In this document: positions 52,114 through 61,296 of the stretch, in pieces
How positions within the stretch are numbered: the first letter of the stretch is position 1
Layout of the letters: every line of letters starts with the position of its first letter
DNA from: Vicinamibacterales bacterium
GTDB lineage: Bacteria > Acidobacteriota > Vicinamibacteria > Vicinamibacterales > Fen-181
Direction: 5' to 3'
Length of the DNA: 64,000 nucleotides
Assembly (NCBI GenBank): GCA_036504215.1
Contig: DASXVO010000043.1
Coordinates: 51,128-115,127 of the forward strand
Notes under the pieces: generated by a model
The model's database searches: none
What the model saw: only the letters and a program-made list of their open reading frames with translations
What the model was told of the DNA's origin: nothing
Made by a program: the position numbers and the translations under genes

Positions 52114-52188
52114 TGCGAGGTTTTACACCAGTAAAGGGGATTTCTCACGTCCGCACCCGGGTATGCCTTGCTTGCCTCGCTCCTACGC

Positions 52189-54468
52189 ATGACCCGGCCG
52201 TCCGCGGTCGCCGCGCTGGTGTTCCTCCTCGCGTGCGCCGTTCCGGCAATCGGCCAGCAGGAGAACGGCTTCGACTCGGCCAAGGCTGGCCTCATCGACC
52301 GGATCAGCAAGAACCATGTGAAGCTCATTCGGGCGGTGGAGGCCCAGAGCGGCGACACGAAGTTCTACGCGGACGAGGTGGAGTCGTTCACCGACATTCA
52401 CAAGGTGGTCGCGACCGGAAACGTGACGGTTCGCCAGCCGGACAGCCAGATTTCCGCTGACCGGGCGGAGTTCAACACCGAGACGCGGCTTGGCACCTTC
52501 TACAACGCGACCGGGTTCGCCTCGATCGCCGAGCGGGTGTCGCACGACGCGATGGGCGGCCAGGAACCGGACGTCTATTTCTACGGGCGGAAGATCGAGA
52601 AGATCGGCGCCAAGAAGTACCGCATCTCGCACGGCGGCTTCACCACGTGCCTGCAGCCGACGCCACGCTGGCAGATCACCTCCGGCACCGTCATCCTCAA
52701 TCTCGATCACTACGCGTTCCTGGCGAACGCGCTCGTCCGCGCCAAGGGCGTTCCGGTCTTCTACCTGCCGGTGCTGTTCTACCCCATCAACAAGGAGAAT
52801 CGCGCGACCGGCATCCTGATGCCCACGTACGGCACGTCGACCCTCCGGGGGTTTTCGCTGAGCAACGCGTTCTTCTGGGCGATCAACCGGAGCCAGGACG
52901 CGACATTCATGCACGACTGGTTTTCGGCGCGCGGCCAGGGCGTTGGGGGCGAGTATAGGTATGTGTCGTCGCCCGGCTCGTCGGGCTACCTCCGGCTCTA
53001 CAGCCTGAATGAGCACGAGTCGACGACCGTCGCGTCGGACGGATCCGTTGCGTCGCTGCCGGCGAGGAAGAGCTACGAGATCCGGTCGAACCTGAACCAG
53101 TCGCTCGGTCACGGTTGGAGCGCACGCGGGCGCGTGGACTATTTCTCCGACATCACGGCCCAGCAGACGTACAACACCAACATCTACGACGCGTCGCGGA
53201 CGTCACGGTCGTTCGGTGGCAGCGTGAACGGCCAGGTCAAGGGCTTCACGATCAACGCCGCCTACGATCGCGCGGAGTACTTCTCCGGCCCGACGGACAC
53301 CACGCTCACCGGCGGCACGCCCCGTGTCCAGTTCTCGCGCGGTGATCGCCCGCTGTTCGGCACGCCGGTCTACTTCACGATGAGCGGTGAGTATGCCAGC
53401 CTGGCCCGCGAATCGCGCTCGGGCGACACCATCACCGATCGCGGCCTCACGCGGTTCGACTTCCAGCCGACGCTCCGCCTGCCGTTCACGAAGTGGCAGT
53501 TCCTGACGGTGGCCAATACGCTGACGTGGCGCGCGACGTACTGGACGAGGAGCCAGGATCCGACGACCAGCCAGATCCTCGATCAGTCGATTGTCCGGCG
53601 GTACTTCGATGTCCAGTCGCGGATCACCGGCCCGGTGGTCAACCGCGTGTGGAATACGCCGAACAACGGCTACGCGGAGAAGTGGAAGCACACCATCGAA
53701 CCGTACGCCAGCATCCAGCACGTGACCTCCGTGGACAACTTCAACGAGGTCGTGCAGCTCGACGGCGGGGACTACATCCTCGGCGGGACGACGCGGGTGG
53801 ACTACGGCGTGACGAACCGCGTGCTCGCGAAGCGGCGTGGGGGCGTGGGCGCCGGGAGCGCTCGTGAGATCCTGAGTGTCGACATCGGGCAGACCTACTA
53901 CACGGATTCGCGCGCCGGACAGTACGACTACAACTACTCGACCAGTTTCTCCGGCCAGACCCGGAGCAACTTCTCGCCGATCCTGGTCCGCGTGCGCACG
54001 TCGCCGGCCGATCAGATCAACGGGTCGATGCAGCTGTACTACGACACGAAGCAGGCGGCCATCCAGAGCGTCACGGCCAGCGGTCAGGTCGCGCTCAAGG
54101 AATGGCTCAGCCTCACGGGGGGGTACAGCGAGCGCCGGTCGGTCGATGCGCTCGGAACGGTCGCCCGCAACAACGCGGTCGAGGCGACGACGGCGCTGCG
54201 GTCGCCCGGCAATCGCGTGGGCGGCACCTTCGCCTTCAGCTACGACATCGAGCGAACGACGATGCTGACCAGCCGAATCGTCGGGTACTACAACGCGCAG
54301 TGCTGCGGTTTTGCCGTCGAGTACCAGACCTGGAACTACCCGGCCGCCAATGCGGCTTTCCCCATCAAGCAGGATCATCGCTTCAACTTCTCGTTCACAC
54401 TGGCGGGGTTGGGTACGTTCTCCAACTTTTTCGGCGCCCTGGGTGGACTTGGCGGCGGTCAACGGTAG
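52189..54468 (+). CDS. lptD: LPS-assembly protein LptD
   Basis: 759 residues from ATG 52189 (a TTG at 52168 is an alternative). Signal peptide ending AIGQQ, an N-terminal OstA/LptA-like jellyroll (about 55-165: FYADEVESFTDIHKVVATGNVTVR, SADRAEFNTET), then a C-terminal beta barrel with many alternating strands. Cys154 and the Cys705-Cys706 pair near the C terminus match the arrangement used by LptD for interdomain disulfides. Inserts LPS in the outer leaflet. No lptE gene is adjacent. Strong evidence that this organism is diderm. Confidence 0.92.
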   Translation: MTRPSAVAALVFLLACAVPAIGQQENGFDSAKAGLIDRISKNHVKLIRAVEAQSGDTKFYADEVESFTDIHKVVATGNVTVRQPDSQISADRAEFNTETRLGTFYNATGFASIAERVSHDAMGGQEPDVYFYGRKIEKIGAKKYRISHGGFTTCLQPTPRWQITSGTVILNLDHYAFLANALVRAKGVPVFYLPVLFYPINKENRATGILMPTYGTSTLRGFSLSNAFFWAINRSQDATFMHDWFSARGQGVGGEYRYVSSPGSSGYLRLYSLNEHESTTVASDGSVASLPARKSYEIRSNLNQSLGHGWSARGRVDYFSDITAQQTYNTNIYDASRTSRSFGGSVNGQVKGFTINAAYDRAEYFSGPTDTTLTGGTPRVQFSRGDRPLFGTPVYFTMSGEYASLARESRSGDTITDRGLTRFDFQPTLRLPFTKWQFLTVANTLTWRATYWTRSQDPTTSQILDQSIVRRYFDVQSRITGPVVNRVWNTPNNGYAEKWKHTIEPYASIQHVTSVDNFNEVVQLDGGDYILGGTTRVDYGVTNRVLAKRRGGVGAGSAREILSVDIGQTYYTDSRAGQYDYNYSTSFSGQTRSNFSPILVRVRTSPADQINGSMQLYYDTKQAAIQSVTASGQVALKEWLSLTGGYSERRSVDALGTVARNNAVEATTALRSPGNRVGGTFAFSYDIERTTMLTSRIVGYYNAQCCGFAVEYQTWNYPAANAAFPIKQDHRFNFSFTLAGLGTFSNFFGALGGLGGGQR

Positions 54469-54488
54469 CGACTGACGGGATCCCGTTC

Positions 54489-55556
54489 ATGAAAGGTCTG
54501 ATCCTCAGCGGCGGCAAGGGAACGCGCCTGCGTCCCCTCACCTACACCAGCGCGAAGCAGCTCGTGCCGGTCGCGAACAAGCCCGTGCTGTTCTACGGCC
54601 TCGAGGCGATGGCCGAGGCCGGCATCCATGACGTGGGCATCGTCGTCGGTGACACGGCCGCGGAGATCCGCGCCGCGGTGGGCGACGGGTCGCGATGGGG
54701 GCTCCGCGTCACGTATCTGGAACAGGATGCGCCGCGCGGCCTGGCGCACGCGGTGCTCATCAGCCAGGACTACCTCGGCAGCTCGCCGTTCGTCATGTAT
54801 CTCGGCGACAACCTGTTGAACAGGGGCATCAGGGAGTTCGTCGAGGAGTTCGCCGCGGCGAAGCCTGCCGCGCAGATCCTGCTGACGCACGTGTCCGATC
54901 CCCAGATGTTCGGCGTCGCGGAACTGTGCGACGGCCGGGTCGTGCGGCTGGTCGAGAAGCCGAAGGAGCCGAAGAGCGACCTCGCGCTGGTCGGCGTCTA
55001 CATGTTCGGTCCCGAGATCTTCGAGTCGGTGCGGCGCATCCGCCCGAGCGCGCGGAACGAGCTGGAGATCACCGACGCCATCCAGGATCTGATCGATCGC
55101 GGCCTCGAGGTCCGGCCGCACCTGGTCGAGGGCTGGTGGAAGGACACGGGCAGGCTCGAGGACATGCTCGAGGCGAATCGCCTCATCCTCGACACGCTCG
55201 CCCGGCGCATCGACGGCACGGTCGACGCGGACTCGCGCGTCGAGGGAAAGGTCGTCATCGAGGCCGGCGCGATCATCGAGCGCTCCGTGGTGCGTGGCCC
55301 CGTCATCATCGGCGCCCGCGCCCATGTCACGCACGCCTACGTTGGCCCGTTCACGTCCATCATGAACGACGTGCAGGTGCGCGACGCGGAGATCGAACAC
55401 AGCATCGTACTCGAGGGCAGCGTGATCAGCGATCTGGCGAACCGGATCGAGGACAGCCTGATCGGCAAGAACGTGCGCATCTATCGGGCGCCGGTCAAAC
55501 CGTCGGCGTACCGGTTCATGCTCGGTGACAATTCCGAAGTCGGCATCCGCTGGTAA
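54489..55556 (+). CDS. rmlA: Glucose-1-phosphate thymidylyltransferase, long form
   Basis: 355 residues from ATG 54489. Nucleotidyltransferase motif KGLILSGGKGTRLRPLTYTSAKQLVPVANKPV, then YLGDNLL and VEGWWKDTGRLEDMLEANRLIL, then a C-terminal left-handed beta-helix (about 240-355: VVIEAGAIIERSVVRGPVIIGARA). Long RmlA with the hexapeptide tail is the type found with antibiotic-sugar and archaeal pathways. Makes dTDP-glucose, the first step to dTDP-rhamnose-like sugars. Twenty bases after lptD. Confidence 0.93.
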   Translation: MKGLILSGGKGTRLRPLTYTSAKQLVPVANKPVLFYGLEAMAEAGIHDVGIVVGDTAAEIRAAVGDGSRWGLRVTYLEQDAPRGLAHAVLISQDYLGSSPFVMYLGDNLLNRGIREFVEEFAAAKPAAQILLTHVSDPQMFGVAELCDGRVVRLVEKPKEPKSDLALVGVYMFGPEIFESVRRIRPSARNELEITDAIQDLIDRGLEVRPHLVEGWWKDTGRLEDMLEANRLILDTLARRIDGTVDADSRVEGKVVIEAGAIIERSVVRGPVIIGARAHVTHAYVGPFTSIMNDVQVRDAEIEHSIVLEGSVISDLANRIEDSLIGKNVRIYRAPVKPSAYRFMLGDNSEVGIRW

Positions 55557-55566
55557 AGGGGCGTCC

Positions 55567-56064
55567 GTGAGCGATCCGAAGGCGTACACCGCCGCGACCC
55601 GCCATCCCTCGATTGTCGGCGTCAAGACGAAACGGCTGCGGCTGGTTCCCGACGAGCGCGGCTGGCTGATGGAGATCCTGCGCGCCGATGACGGGGAGTT
55701 CTTCACCAAGTTCGGCCAGGTGTACGTCTCGGCGACGTACCCGGGGGTCGTGAAGGCGTGGCACTACCACAAGGTGCAGCTCGACAACTTCGCCTGCGTG
55801 AGCGGGATGGTGAAACTGGTGCTGGTGGACACGCGGCCGGGGTCGCCGACCGAGGGAGCGGTGAACGAGTTCTTCGTGGGATCGCAGAACCCGCTGCTGG
55901 TGCAGGTGCCGAATCTCGTCTACCACGGGTGGAAGTGCATCAGCGAGGAGATCGCCCTCGTGGTGAATGCGCCGACCGAATGGTACCGTTACGACGATCC
56001 AGACGAGTTCCGCCTGGAGCCCCACGGCGCGCTGCCGTACGATTGGAGCCGGAAAGATGGTTGA
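55567..56064 (+). CDS. dTDP-4-dehydrorhamnose 3,5-epimerase-like cupin
   Basis: 165 residues from GTG 55567. Cupin with AWHYHKVQLDNFACVSGMVKLVLVDTRPGSPT and VQVPNLVYHGWKCISEEIALVVN, the RmlC-type substrate region. The canonical GLHYQ reads AWHYHK, so this is a divergent RmlC relative; the His pair is kept. Its place between rmlA and rmlB supports 3- and/or 5-epimerisation of dTDP-4-keto-6-deoxyglucose. Overlaps rmlB by 8 bases. Confidence 0.78.
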   Translation: MSDPKAYTAATRHPSIVGVKTKRLRLVPDERGWLMEILRADDGEFFTKFGQVYVSATYPGVVKAWHYHKVQLDNFACVSGMVKLVLVDTRPGSPTEGAVNEFFVGSQNPLLVQVPNLVYHGWKCISEEIALVVNAPTEWYRYDDPDEFRLEPHGALPYDWSRKDG

Positions 56065-57076
56065 GGTGCTCGTCACGGGTGGGGCGGGGTTCATCGGCAG
56101 CAACTTCGTGCGGTACGCGCTCGCCACGCACTCCGACTGGCGTGTGACGACGCTCGACAAGCTGACGTACGCCGGCCGGCTCGAGAATCTCCATGACGTG
56201 ATGGACCACCCGCGCCACGCGTTCGTCCGCGGGGACATCGCGGATGCGGTGCTGGTGCGCCCGCTCGTCGCGCGCTCGGAGATCGTCGTGCACTTCGCCG
56301 CCGAGACCCATGTCGATCGATCGATCCTCGGCGCCGGCGATTTCATCCGGACGGACGTGTTCGGCACGTTCGTGCTGCTCGAGGCCGCGCGCGAGGCGGC
56401 CCATCTTCGTCGGTTCGTGCAGATCTCGACCGACGAGGTGTACGGCAGTGTGACCACGGGCGCGAGCCGTGAAACCGACGAGCTGAAGCCGCGAAATCCG
56501 TATGCGGCGAGCAAGGCCGGCGCGGACCGCCTGGCCTACAGCTACTGGGCGACGTACCACGTGCCGGTGGTCATCACGCGCGCGTCGAACAACTACGGGC
56601 CGTATCAGTTCCCCGAGAAGGTCGTCCCGCTGTTCGTCACGAACGCGATCGACCGCCAGGCGGTGCCTCTCTACGGTGACGGCCTCAACGTGCGCGACTG
56701 GCTCCACGTGCTCGACCACTGCCGCGGCCTCGACGTGGTGATCGCGCAGGGCGTGGACGGCGAGGTCTACAACATCGGCGGCGGCAACGAGATTCCGAAC
56801 ATCGAGCTGACCAGGCGCATCCTGGCCCTGGCCGATCGCCCCGAGTCGCTGATCCGGCCGGTAACCGACCGTCCCGGCCACGATCGCCGCTACTGCCTCG
56901 ACACCAGCAAACTGCGCGGCCTCGGCTGGCGGGCGCAGATGGAGTTCGCCCAGGGCCTGCGCGAGACGGTCGCGTGGTACACGGCGAACGAGTGGTGGTG
57001 GCGGCCGATCAAGCAGGGCGACGAGGGGTTCCAGGCGTATTACCAGCAGCAATACGGCCAGCGCTCCACGACATGA
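56057..57076 (+). CDS. rmlB: dTDP-glucose 4,6-dehydratase
   Basis: 339 residues from ATG 56057. Extended SDR: GGAGFIGSNFVRY (NAD binding), FAAETHVDRSILGAGDFIRTDVFGTFVLLEAAR, STDEVYG with the catalytic Thr-Asp-Glu, YAASKAGADRLAYSYWATY with YxxxK, then RASNNYGPYQFPEK. This is the diagnostic set for RmlB. Converts dTDP-glucose to the 4-keto-6-deoxy sugar. Confidence 0.95.
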   Translation: MVEVLVTGGAGFIGSNFVRYALATHSDWRVTTLDKLTYAGRLENLHDVMDHPRHAFVRGDIADAVLVRPLVARSEIVVHFAAETHVDRSILGAGDFIRTDVFGTFVLLEAAREAAHLRRFVQISTDEVYGSVTTGASRETDELKPRNPYAASKAGADRLAYSYWATYHVPVVITRASNNYGPYQFPEKVVPLFVTNAIDRQAVPLYGDGLNVRDWLHVLDHCRGLDVVIAQGVDGEVYNIGGGNEIPNIELTRRILALADRPESLIRPVTDRPGHDRRYCLDTSKLRGLGWRAQMEFAQGLRETVAWYTANEWWWRPIKQGDEGFQAYYQQQYGQRSTT

Positions 57077-58083
57077 CCCTGGATCCGATCCTCGTCACCG
57101 GCGCCGCAGGTTTCGCGGGCAGTCATCTGCTGGATCTGCTCGAGGCCGACGCCGGGCGGGTCGTCGCCTGGCGACGACCCGGCGAACGTCTCCCGCAACC
57201 GCCCACCGGGACGCGATGCCGGTGGATGGCCGTGGAGTTGCTCGACGCCCGGGCTGTTCGCGAGGCCGTCGAGACCATCCGGCCGTCGAGGGTCTACCAC
57301 CTGGCCGGCGCGGCCCAGGTAGGGGGTTCCTGGCAGTTGGCCTCGCAGGCGCTCGAGGTCAACGTCCTCGGCACGCAGATCCTGCTCGACGCCGTCGCGG
57401 CTGCCGTCCCGGCTGCTGTCGTTCTCGTCTCCGGCTCGGCCCTTGTCTACCGGGAACACGACCGAGCCATCAGCGAGGATCATCCGCTCGGCCCCGGCAG
57501 TCCGTACGCCATGAGCAAGCTGGCGCAAGAGATGGCCGCGGTCGAGGCGGCGGCCGATCTCGGGTTACGGGTCGCCGTGACGCGATCGTTTCCGCATATC
57601 GGCCCGCGGCAGGCGCCCTCGTTCTTCACGGCGAGCGTGGCCCGTCAGATCGCTCGAATCGAGCACGGACTGGCAGCGCCCGTCCTCGACGTCGGCAACC
57701 TCGAGTCCAGACGCGATTTCACGGATGTCCGCGATACGGTCCGGGCGTACCACACGATTCTCGAGCGCGCGCCCGCCGGTGCCGTCTACAACGTGTGCTC
57801 GGGGACGGCGCGCCGGATGGGCGACATCCTCGAGTCCCTGCTGCAGGAGGCGCGGACGCGCATCGAAGTACGGCGAGATCCCTCTCGCCTCCGACCGCAC
57901 GATGAGTCGCTCGTGCTCGGCGATCGCAGCCGCCTGACCGGCGAACTCGGGTGGGAGCCGCGCATCCCGATGTCGCAGACGCTTGGCGATCTGCTCGATT
58001 ACTGGCGGCACGTTGTCGCGAGCGGGGCAGAAGAACGGCCCGACGCCGTTCGGCGACCGGCCAGCTGGGCTTCCGGCGCATAA
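57073..58083 (+). CDS. NAD-dependent sugar epimerase/reductase (GDP-4-keto-6-deoxymannose reductase or RmlD-like)
   Basis: 336 residues from ATG 57073, overlapping the rmlB stop (ATGA). Extended SDR with GAAGFAGSHLLDLL, LAGAAQVGGSWQLASQALEVNVLGTQILLDAV, SGSALVY, and YAMSKLAQE (YxxxK). The order is most like Rmd/GDP-mannose family enzymes; in this cluster it would complete a dTDP-6-deoxysugar pathway as the 4-ketoreductase. Which sugar is made is not decidable by eye. Confidence 0.8.
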   Translation: MTLDPILVTGAAGFAGSHLLDLLEADAGRVVAWRRPGERLPQPPTGTRCRWMAVELLDARAVREAVETIRPSRVYHLAGAAQVGGSWQLASQALEVNVLGTQILLDAVAAAVPAAVVLVSGSALVYREHDRAISEDHPLGPGSPYAMSKLAQEMAAVEAAADLGLRVAVTRSFPHIGPRQAPSFFTASVARQIARIEHGLAAPVLDVGNLESRRDFTDVRDTVRAYHTILERAPAGAVYNVCSGTARRMGDILESLLQEARTRIEVRRDPSRLRPHDESLVLGDRSRLTGELGWEPRIPMSQTLGDLLDYWRHVVASGAEERPDAVRRPASWASGA

Positions 58084-58084
58084 T
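58079..58084 (+). promoter_or_regulatory. -10 box for leaderless SDR gene
   Basis: CATAAT ends 6 bases before the GTG at 58091 and overlaps the TAA stop of the preceding gene. Confidence 0.55.
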
Positions 58085-58090
58085 GACCCT

Positions 58091-59038
58091 GTGAAGATCC
58101 TCGTCACCGGCGCCACCGGCTTTCTTGGCCGCGCCATCGTGGCCGCGTGCCAGGCGTCGGGTCACGAAACCGTGGCTTTTTCCCGTCACGCCACGACGAG
58201 CGGCGTCTCCGGCGCAACCTTCGACGGCGACGTGCGCGACCCTCGTGCGCTCGCCGACGCCGCCGCGGACTGCGACAGCGTCTGTCATTCGGCGGCGCTC
58301 GTCAGCGTGTGGCGGCGTCACGCGTCTGAGTTCGACGATGTGAACGTCGGCGGCCTGCGCCACGTGCTCGATGTCGTCCGCGATCGTGGCATCCCTCGCC
58401 TCGTGTATACCTCCTCGTTCCTCGCGCTGCCGCCAACCGGTGCCGACCGGCCGCAGCAGTGGAACGACTACCAGCGCACGAAGGTCCTGGCCGACCGGCT
58501 CGCCGACCGCGCCGTGGCGGAGGGCGTTCCCCTGGTGCGCCTGTACCCCGGCGTGATCTACGGACCCGGCCCGCTCACGGAGGGCAATCTCGTGGGCGGG
58601 ATGATCGCCGATCATCTGGCCGGGCGGCTGCCCGGCCTCGTCGGCGCCGACTGCCGCTGGTCCTATGCGTTCGTCGACGACGTCGCGGCAGGCCACGTCG
58701 CTGCGCTCGAACGGGGCGAGATCGGCGCGCGGTATCGTCTGTGCGGGGAGAACGCCCGGCAAATGGCCGTGTTCGAGATCGTCCGCGAGCTGACCGGCCG
58801 ACCGCTGCCACGTCGCCTCCCGGCGTCGCTTGCGGCTGCGGTCGGGCTGTTCGAGGAATGGCGCGCCGCGCTCACCCATCGTCCGCCCCTGCTGACCGTC
58901 GGCACGGTCGAGATTCTCACCCGGGACTGGGCGTTCGACAGCGATCTCGCTATTCGCGATCTCGGGTATCGCATCACGTCACTTCGCGACGGTGTGGCGC
59001 GAATCGTGGCTCAACTGCGGCACGGTGTGGAACCATGA
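58091..59038 (+). CDS. NAD-dependent epimerase/dihydroflavonol-reductase-like (HpnA-type) protein
   Basis: 315 residues from GTG 58091. GATGFLGRAIVAACQASGHE (nucleotide-binding), FDGDVRD, CHSAALVSVW, YTSSFLAL, and DYQRTKVLADRLA (YxxxK), then RLYPGVIYGPGPLTEGNLVG. This matches the family containing hopanoid-associated HpnA. No squalene-hopene cyclase genes are in the window. It precedes the prenol-kinase fusion, overlapping its ATG. Confidence 0.8.
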   Translation: MKILVTGATGFLGRAIVAACQASGHETVAFSRHATTSGVSGATFDGDVRDPRALADAAADCDSVCHSAALVSVWRRHASEFDDVNVGGLRHVLDVVRDRGIPRLVYTSSFLALPPTGADRPQQWNDYQRTKVLADRLADRAVAEGVPLVRLYPGVIYGPGPLTEGNLVGGMIADHLAGRLPGLVGADCRWSYAFVDDVAAGHVAALERGEIGARYRLCGENARQMAVFEIVRELTGRPLPRRLPASLAAAVGLFEEWRAALTHRPPLLTVGTVEILTRDWAFDSDLAIRDLGYRITSLRDGVARIVAQLRHGVEP

Positions 59039-60381
59039 CGTCGTTCTCGGAGACCCGGCGGCAAACGCTCCACATGTCGATGGCGGCATTCGCGCTCCTG
59101 CTCCGGTTCTTGACCTGGTGGCAGGCCGCCCTGTGCGCGGTCGTCGCATTCCTCTTCAATCTCTTCGTGCTGCCGCGCCTCGCGCAGACCGCGCTCTACC
59201 GTCCGGGCGATGCGGCGCGCGGGTACCCGCTCGGCATCCTGTTCTACCCGCTCTCCGTCCTGTTGCTGATCCTCGCCTTCCCGCGCCGGCCCGACGTCGT
59301 GGCGGCCGCGTGGGGCATCCTCGCATTCGGCGACGGCTTCGCGACCATCGTCGGGACGCGCAGGCGGCGGCGCGCACTGCCGTGGAATCCGGACAAGACC
59401 GTGGCCGGATCGGTGGCGTTCATGGTCGCGGGTTCTGTCGCCGGCATCGCGCTCGCCTGGTGGACGAGGCCTGCCGTCGCACCGCTGCCGCCGCTGTTGT
59501 TCACGATCGGCGCACCGATCCTGGCGGCTGTCGCTGCCGGGCTCGTCGAGTCGCTGCCGGTCCGCCTCGACGACAACATCTCGGTGCCCATCACCGCCGG
59601 CATCGTGCTCGGTGGACTGGCGCTCATCACGCCGGAGTCCTGCACGGCGGCCCGGACGTGGCTCCCGCAGGGACTGTTGTATGCGACGCTGGTCAACGTG
59701 CCGATCGCCGCGCTCGGGTGGCGTGCGAGAACCGTCAACGGCGCCGGTGCCGTCATCGGCGCGATCATCGGCGTCACGATCTTCGCGTGCGCCGGCCCGG
59801 CCGGCTGGCTGCTGCTGTTCGCGTCGTTCTTGGCGGCCATCGTGTCGACGCGCCTGGGCGTGAAGCGGAAGTCGGTCCTCGGAATCGCCGAGGAGCGAGG
59901 GGGGCGTCGCGGCCCCGGCAACGCGATCGCCAATACCGGACTCGCGGCGTTCGCGGCGGTCATCGCAGGACTGTCGCCGTATCGCGAAGGCGCGCTCCTC
60001 GTGATGGTCGCGGCGTTGACGGCCGGCGCCAGTGACACGGTCGCGAGCGAGATCGGCAAGGCGTGGGGCACACGGACGTACCTGTTTCCCACGTTCACGC
60101 GCGTCAGGCCTGGCACCTCGGGAGCCATTTCGCTCGAGGGCACCGGCGCCGGACTGGTGGCCGCACTCGCGCTGGCAGCGCTCGGCCTCTCGCTCGGCCT
60201 CGTGAAGGGAAACGGCCTGTGGTTCGCGGCGATCGGCGCCACCGCCGGCTCGTTCGTCGAGAGCTCTCTCGGCGCGACGCTCGAGTCGAGCGGCACACTC
60301 AACAACGACATGCTGAACTTCATCAACACGGCGCTGGCCGCCGCCTTCGCGGTGGCCCTCGCCTGGATGTTCGTCCGATGA
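59035..60381 (+). CDS. Fusion of a phytol/dolichol-kinase-like domain and a DUF92 (VTE6/TMEM19) domain
   Basis: 448 residues from ATG 59035, overlapping the SDR stop (ATGA). About 13 membrane helices. The N-terminal 200 residues resemble VTE5/SEC59-type CTP-dependent prenol kinases (ARGYPLGILFYPLSVLLL, GDGFATIVGTRRRRRALPWNPDKTVAGSVAFM, VESLPVRLDDNISVPI). The C-terminal 220 are DUF92 (LLLFASFLAAIVSTRLGVKRKS, GASDTVASEIGKAWG, GTSGAISLEGTGAG). In plants the two are separate successive kinases that make phytyl diphosphate from phytol. Here one chain could carry out both steps; a UbiA prenyltransferase follows immediately. Confidence 0.82.
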   Translation: MTSFSETRRQTLHMSMAAFALLLRFLTWWQAALCAVVAFLFNLFVLPRLAQTALYRPGDAARGYPLGILFYPLSVLLLILAFPRRPDVVAAAWGILAFGDGFATIVGTRRRRRALPWNPDKTVAGSVAFMVAGSVAGIALAWWTRPAVAPLPPLLFTIGAPILAAVAAGLVESLPVRLDDNISVPITAGIVLGGLALITPESCTAARTWLPQGLLYATLVNVPIAALGWRARTVNGAGAVIGAIIGVTIFACAGPAGWLLLFASFLAAIVSTRLGVKRKSVLGIAEERGGRRGPGNAIANTGLAAFAAVIAGLSPYREGALLVMVAALTAGASDTVASEIGKAWGTRTYLFPTFTRVRPGTSGAISLEGTGAGLVAALALAALGLSLGLVKGNGLWFAAIGATAGSFVESSLGATLESSGTLNNDMLNFINTALAAAFAVALAWMFVR

Positions 60382-61295
60382 TCGACCGATCCCGTTTCCG
60401 CATCTATCTCGAGTTCGCCAGACCGTTCACGCTCTTCGCGCCGGCCCTCGGCATGGCCTCGGGCGGCGCGGCCGCGATCGGCGCCGTGCCGCGAGAGGGG
60501 TGGTCGTGGTGGCTGATCGTCTACCCGCTGGTCGGCACGCTCATGGCGGCCGTCCTCAACGCGGCGTCGAACGGCCTGAACCAGATCTACGATTTCGACA
60601 TCGACGCGGTGAACAAGCCGAAGCGCCCGCTCACCAGCGGCCGGATGACGATGCGTGAAGCGTGGGTGTTCACCGTCGTGACGTTTGCCGCCGCCTGGAT
60701 TCTCGCCTGGCTGGTGGCCCCCGCCGGTCGCCACGAGTGCTTCTGGCTGGTCGCGGCCGCGACGCTCATCACCGCCCTGTACTCGGTGCCGCCGTTTCGG
60801 ACGAAGCGGCTCGGCATCTGGGCCAATCTCACCGTCGCGATCCCTCGGGGCGTGTTGCTGAAGGTGGCTGGCTGGTCGTCGGTCAAGACGGTGTTCGGCC
60901 TCGAGCCCTGGTTCATCGGTGCGATCTTCGGACTCTTCCTGCTCGGGGCCACGACGACGAAGGACTTCGCGGACATGGAGGGCGACGCCCGGGGTGGCTG
61001 TCGCACGCTGCCGATTCAGTTCGGCGTCCGCCGCGCGGCGTGGATGATCTCGCCGTCGTTCGTGGTGCCGTTCCTGATGATCCCGCTCGGCGCGTCCCTC
61101 GGTGTGCTCACCGGCAACTTCTGGCTGCTGCAACTGCTCGGTGTGGTGATGGCGATCTATGGGCTGTACGTCTGCTACCTGATGCTGCGCAGGCCCGAGG
61201 ATCTGGCCGTCGAGGAGAACCACGTCTCCTGGGCGCACATGTACCGGATGATGTTCGTCGCGCAGATTGGCTTCGCGCTAGCGTACCTGCTCTGA
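60378..61295 (+). CDS. UbiA-family prenyltransferase
   Basis: 305 residues from ATG 60378, overlapping the kinase stop (ATGA). Polytopic membrane enzyme with both Asp-rich diphosphate sites: NQIYDFDIDAVNKPKRPL (NxxxDxxxD) and KDFADMEGDARGG (DxxxD). It transfers a prenyl chain to an aromatic or other acceptor. The coupling to the prenol-kinase fusion suggests that the donor is made from a free prenol; menaquinone, tocopherol-like quinone and chlorophyll-synthase-like roles remain possible. Confidence 0.9.
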   Translation: MIDRSRFRIYLEFARPFTLFAPALGMASGGAAAIGAVPREGWSWWLIVYPLVGTLMAAVLNAASNGLNQIYDFDIDAVNKPKRPLTSGRMTMREAWVFTVVTFAAAWILAWLVAPAGRHECFWLVAAATLITALYSVPPFRTKRLGIWANLTVAIPRGVLLKVAGWSSVKTVFGLEPWFIGAIFGLFLLGATTTKDFADMEGDARGGCRTLPIQFGVRRAAWMISPSFVVPFLMIPLGASLGVLTGNFWLLQLLGVVMAIYGLYVCYLMLRRPEDLAVEENHVSWAHMYRMMFVAQIGFALAYLL

Positions 61296-61296
61296 C

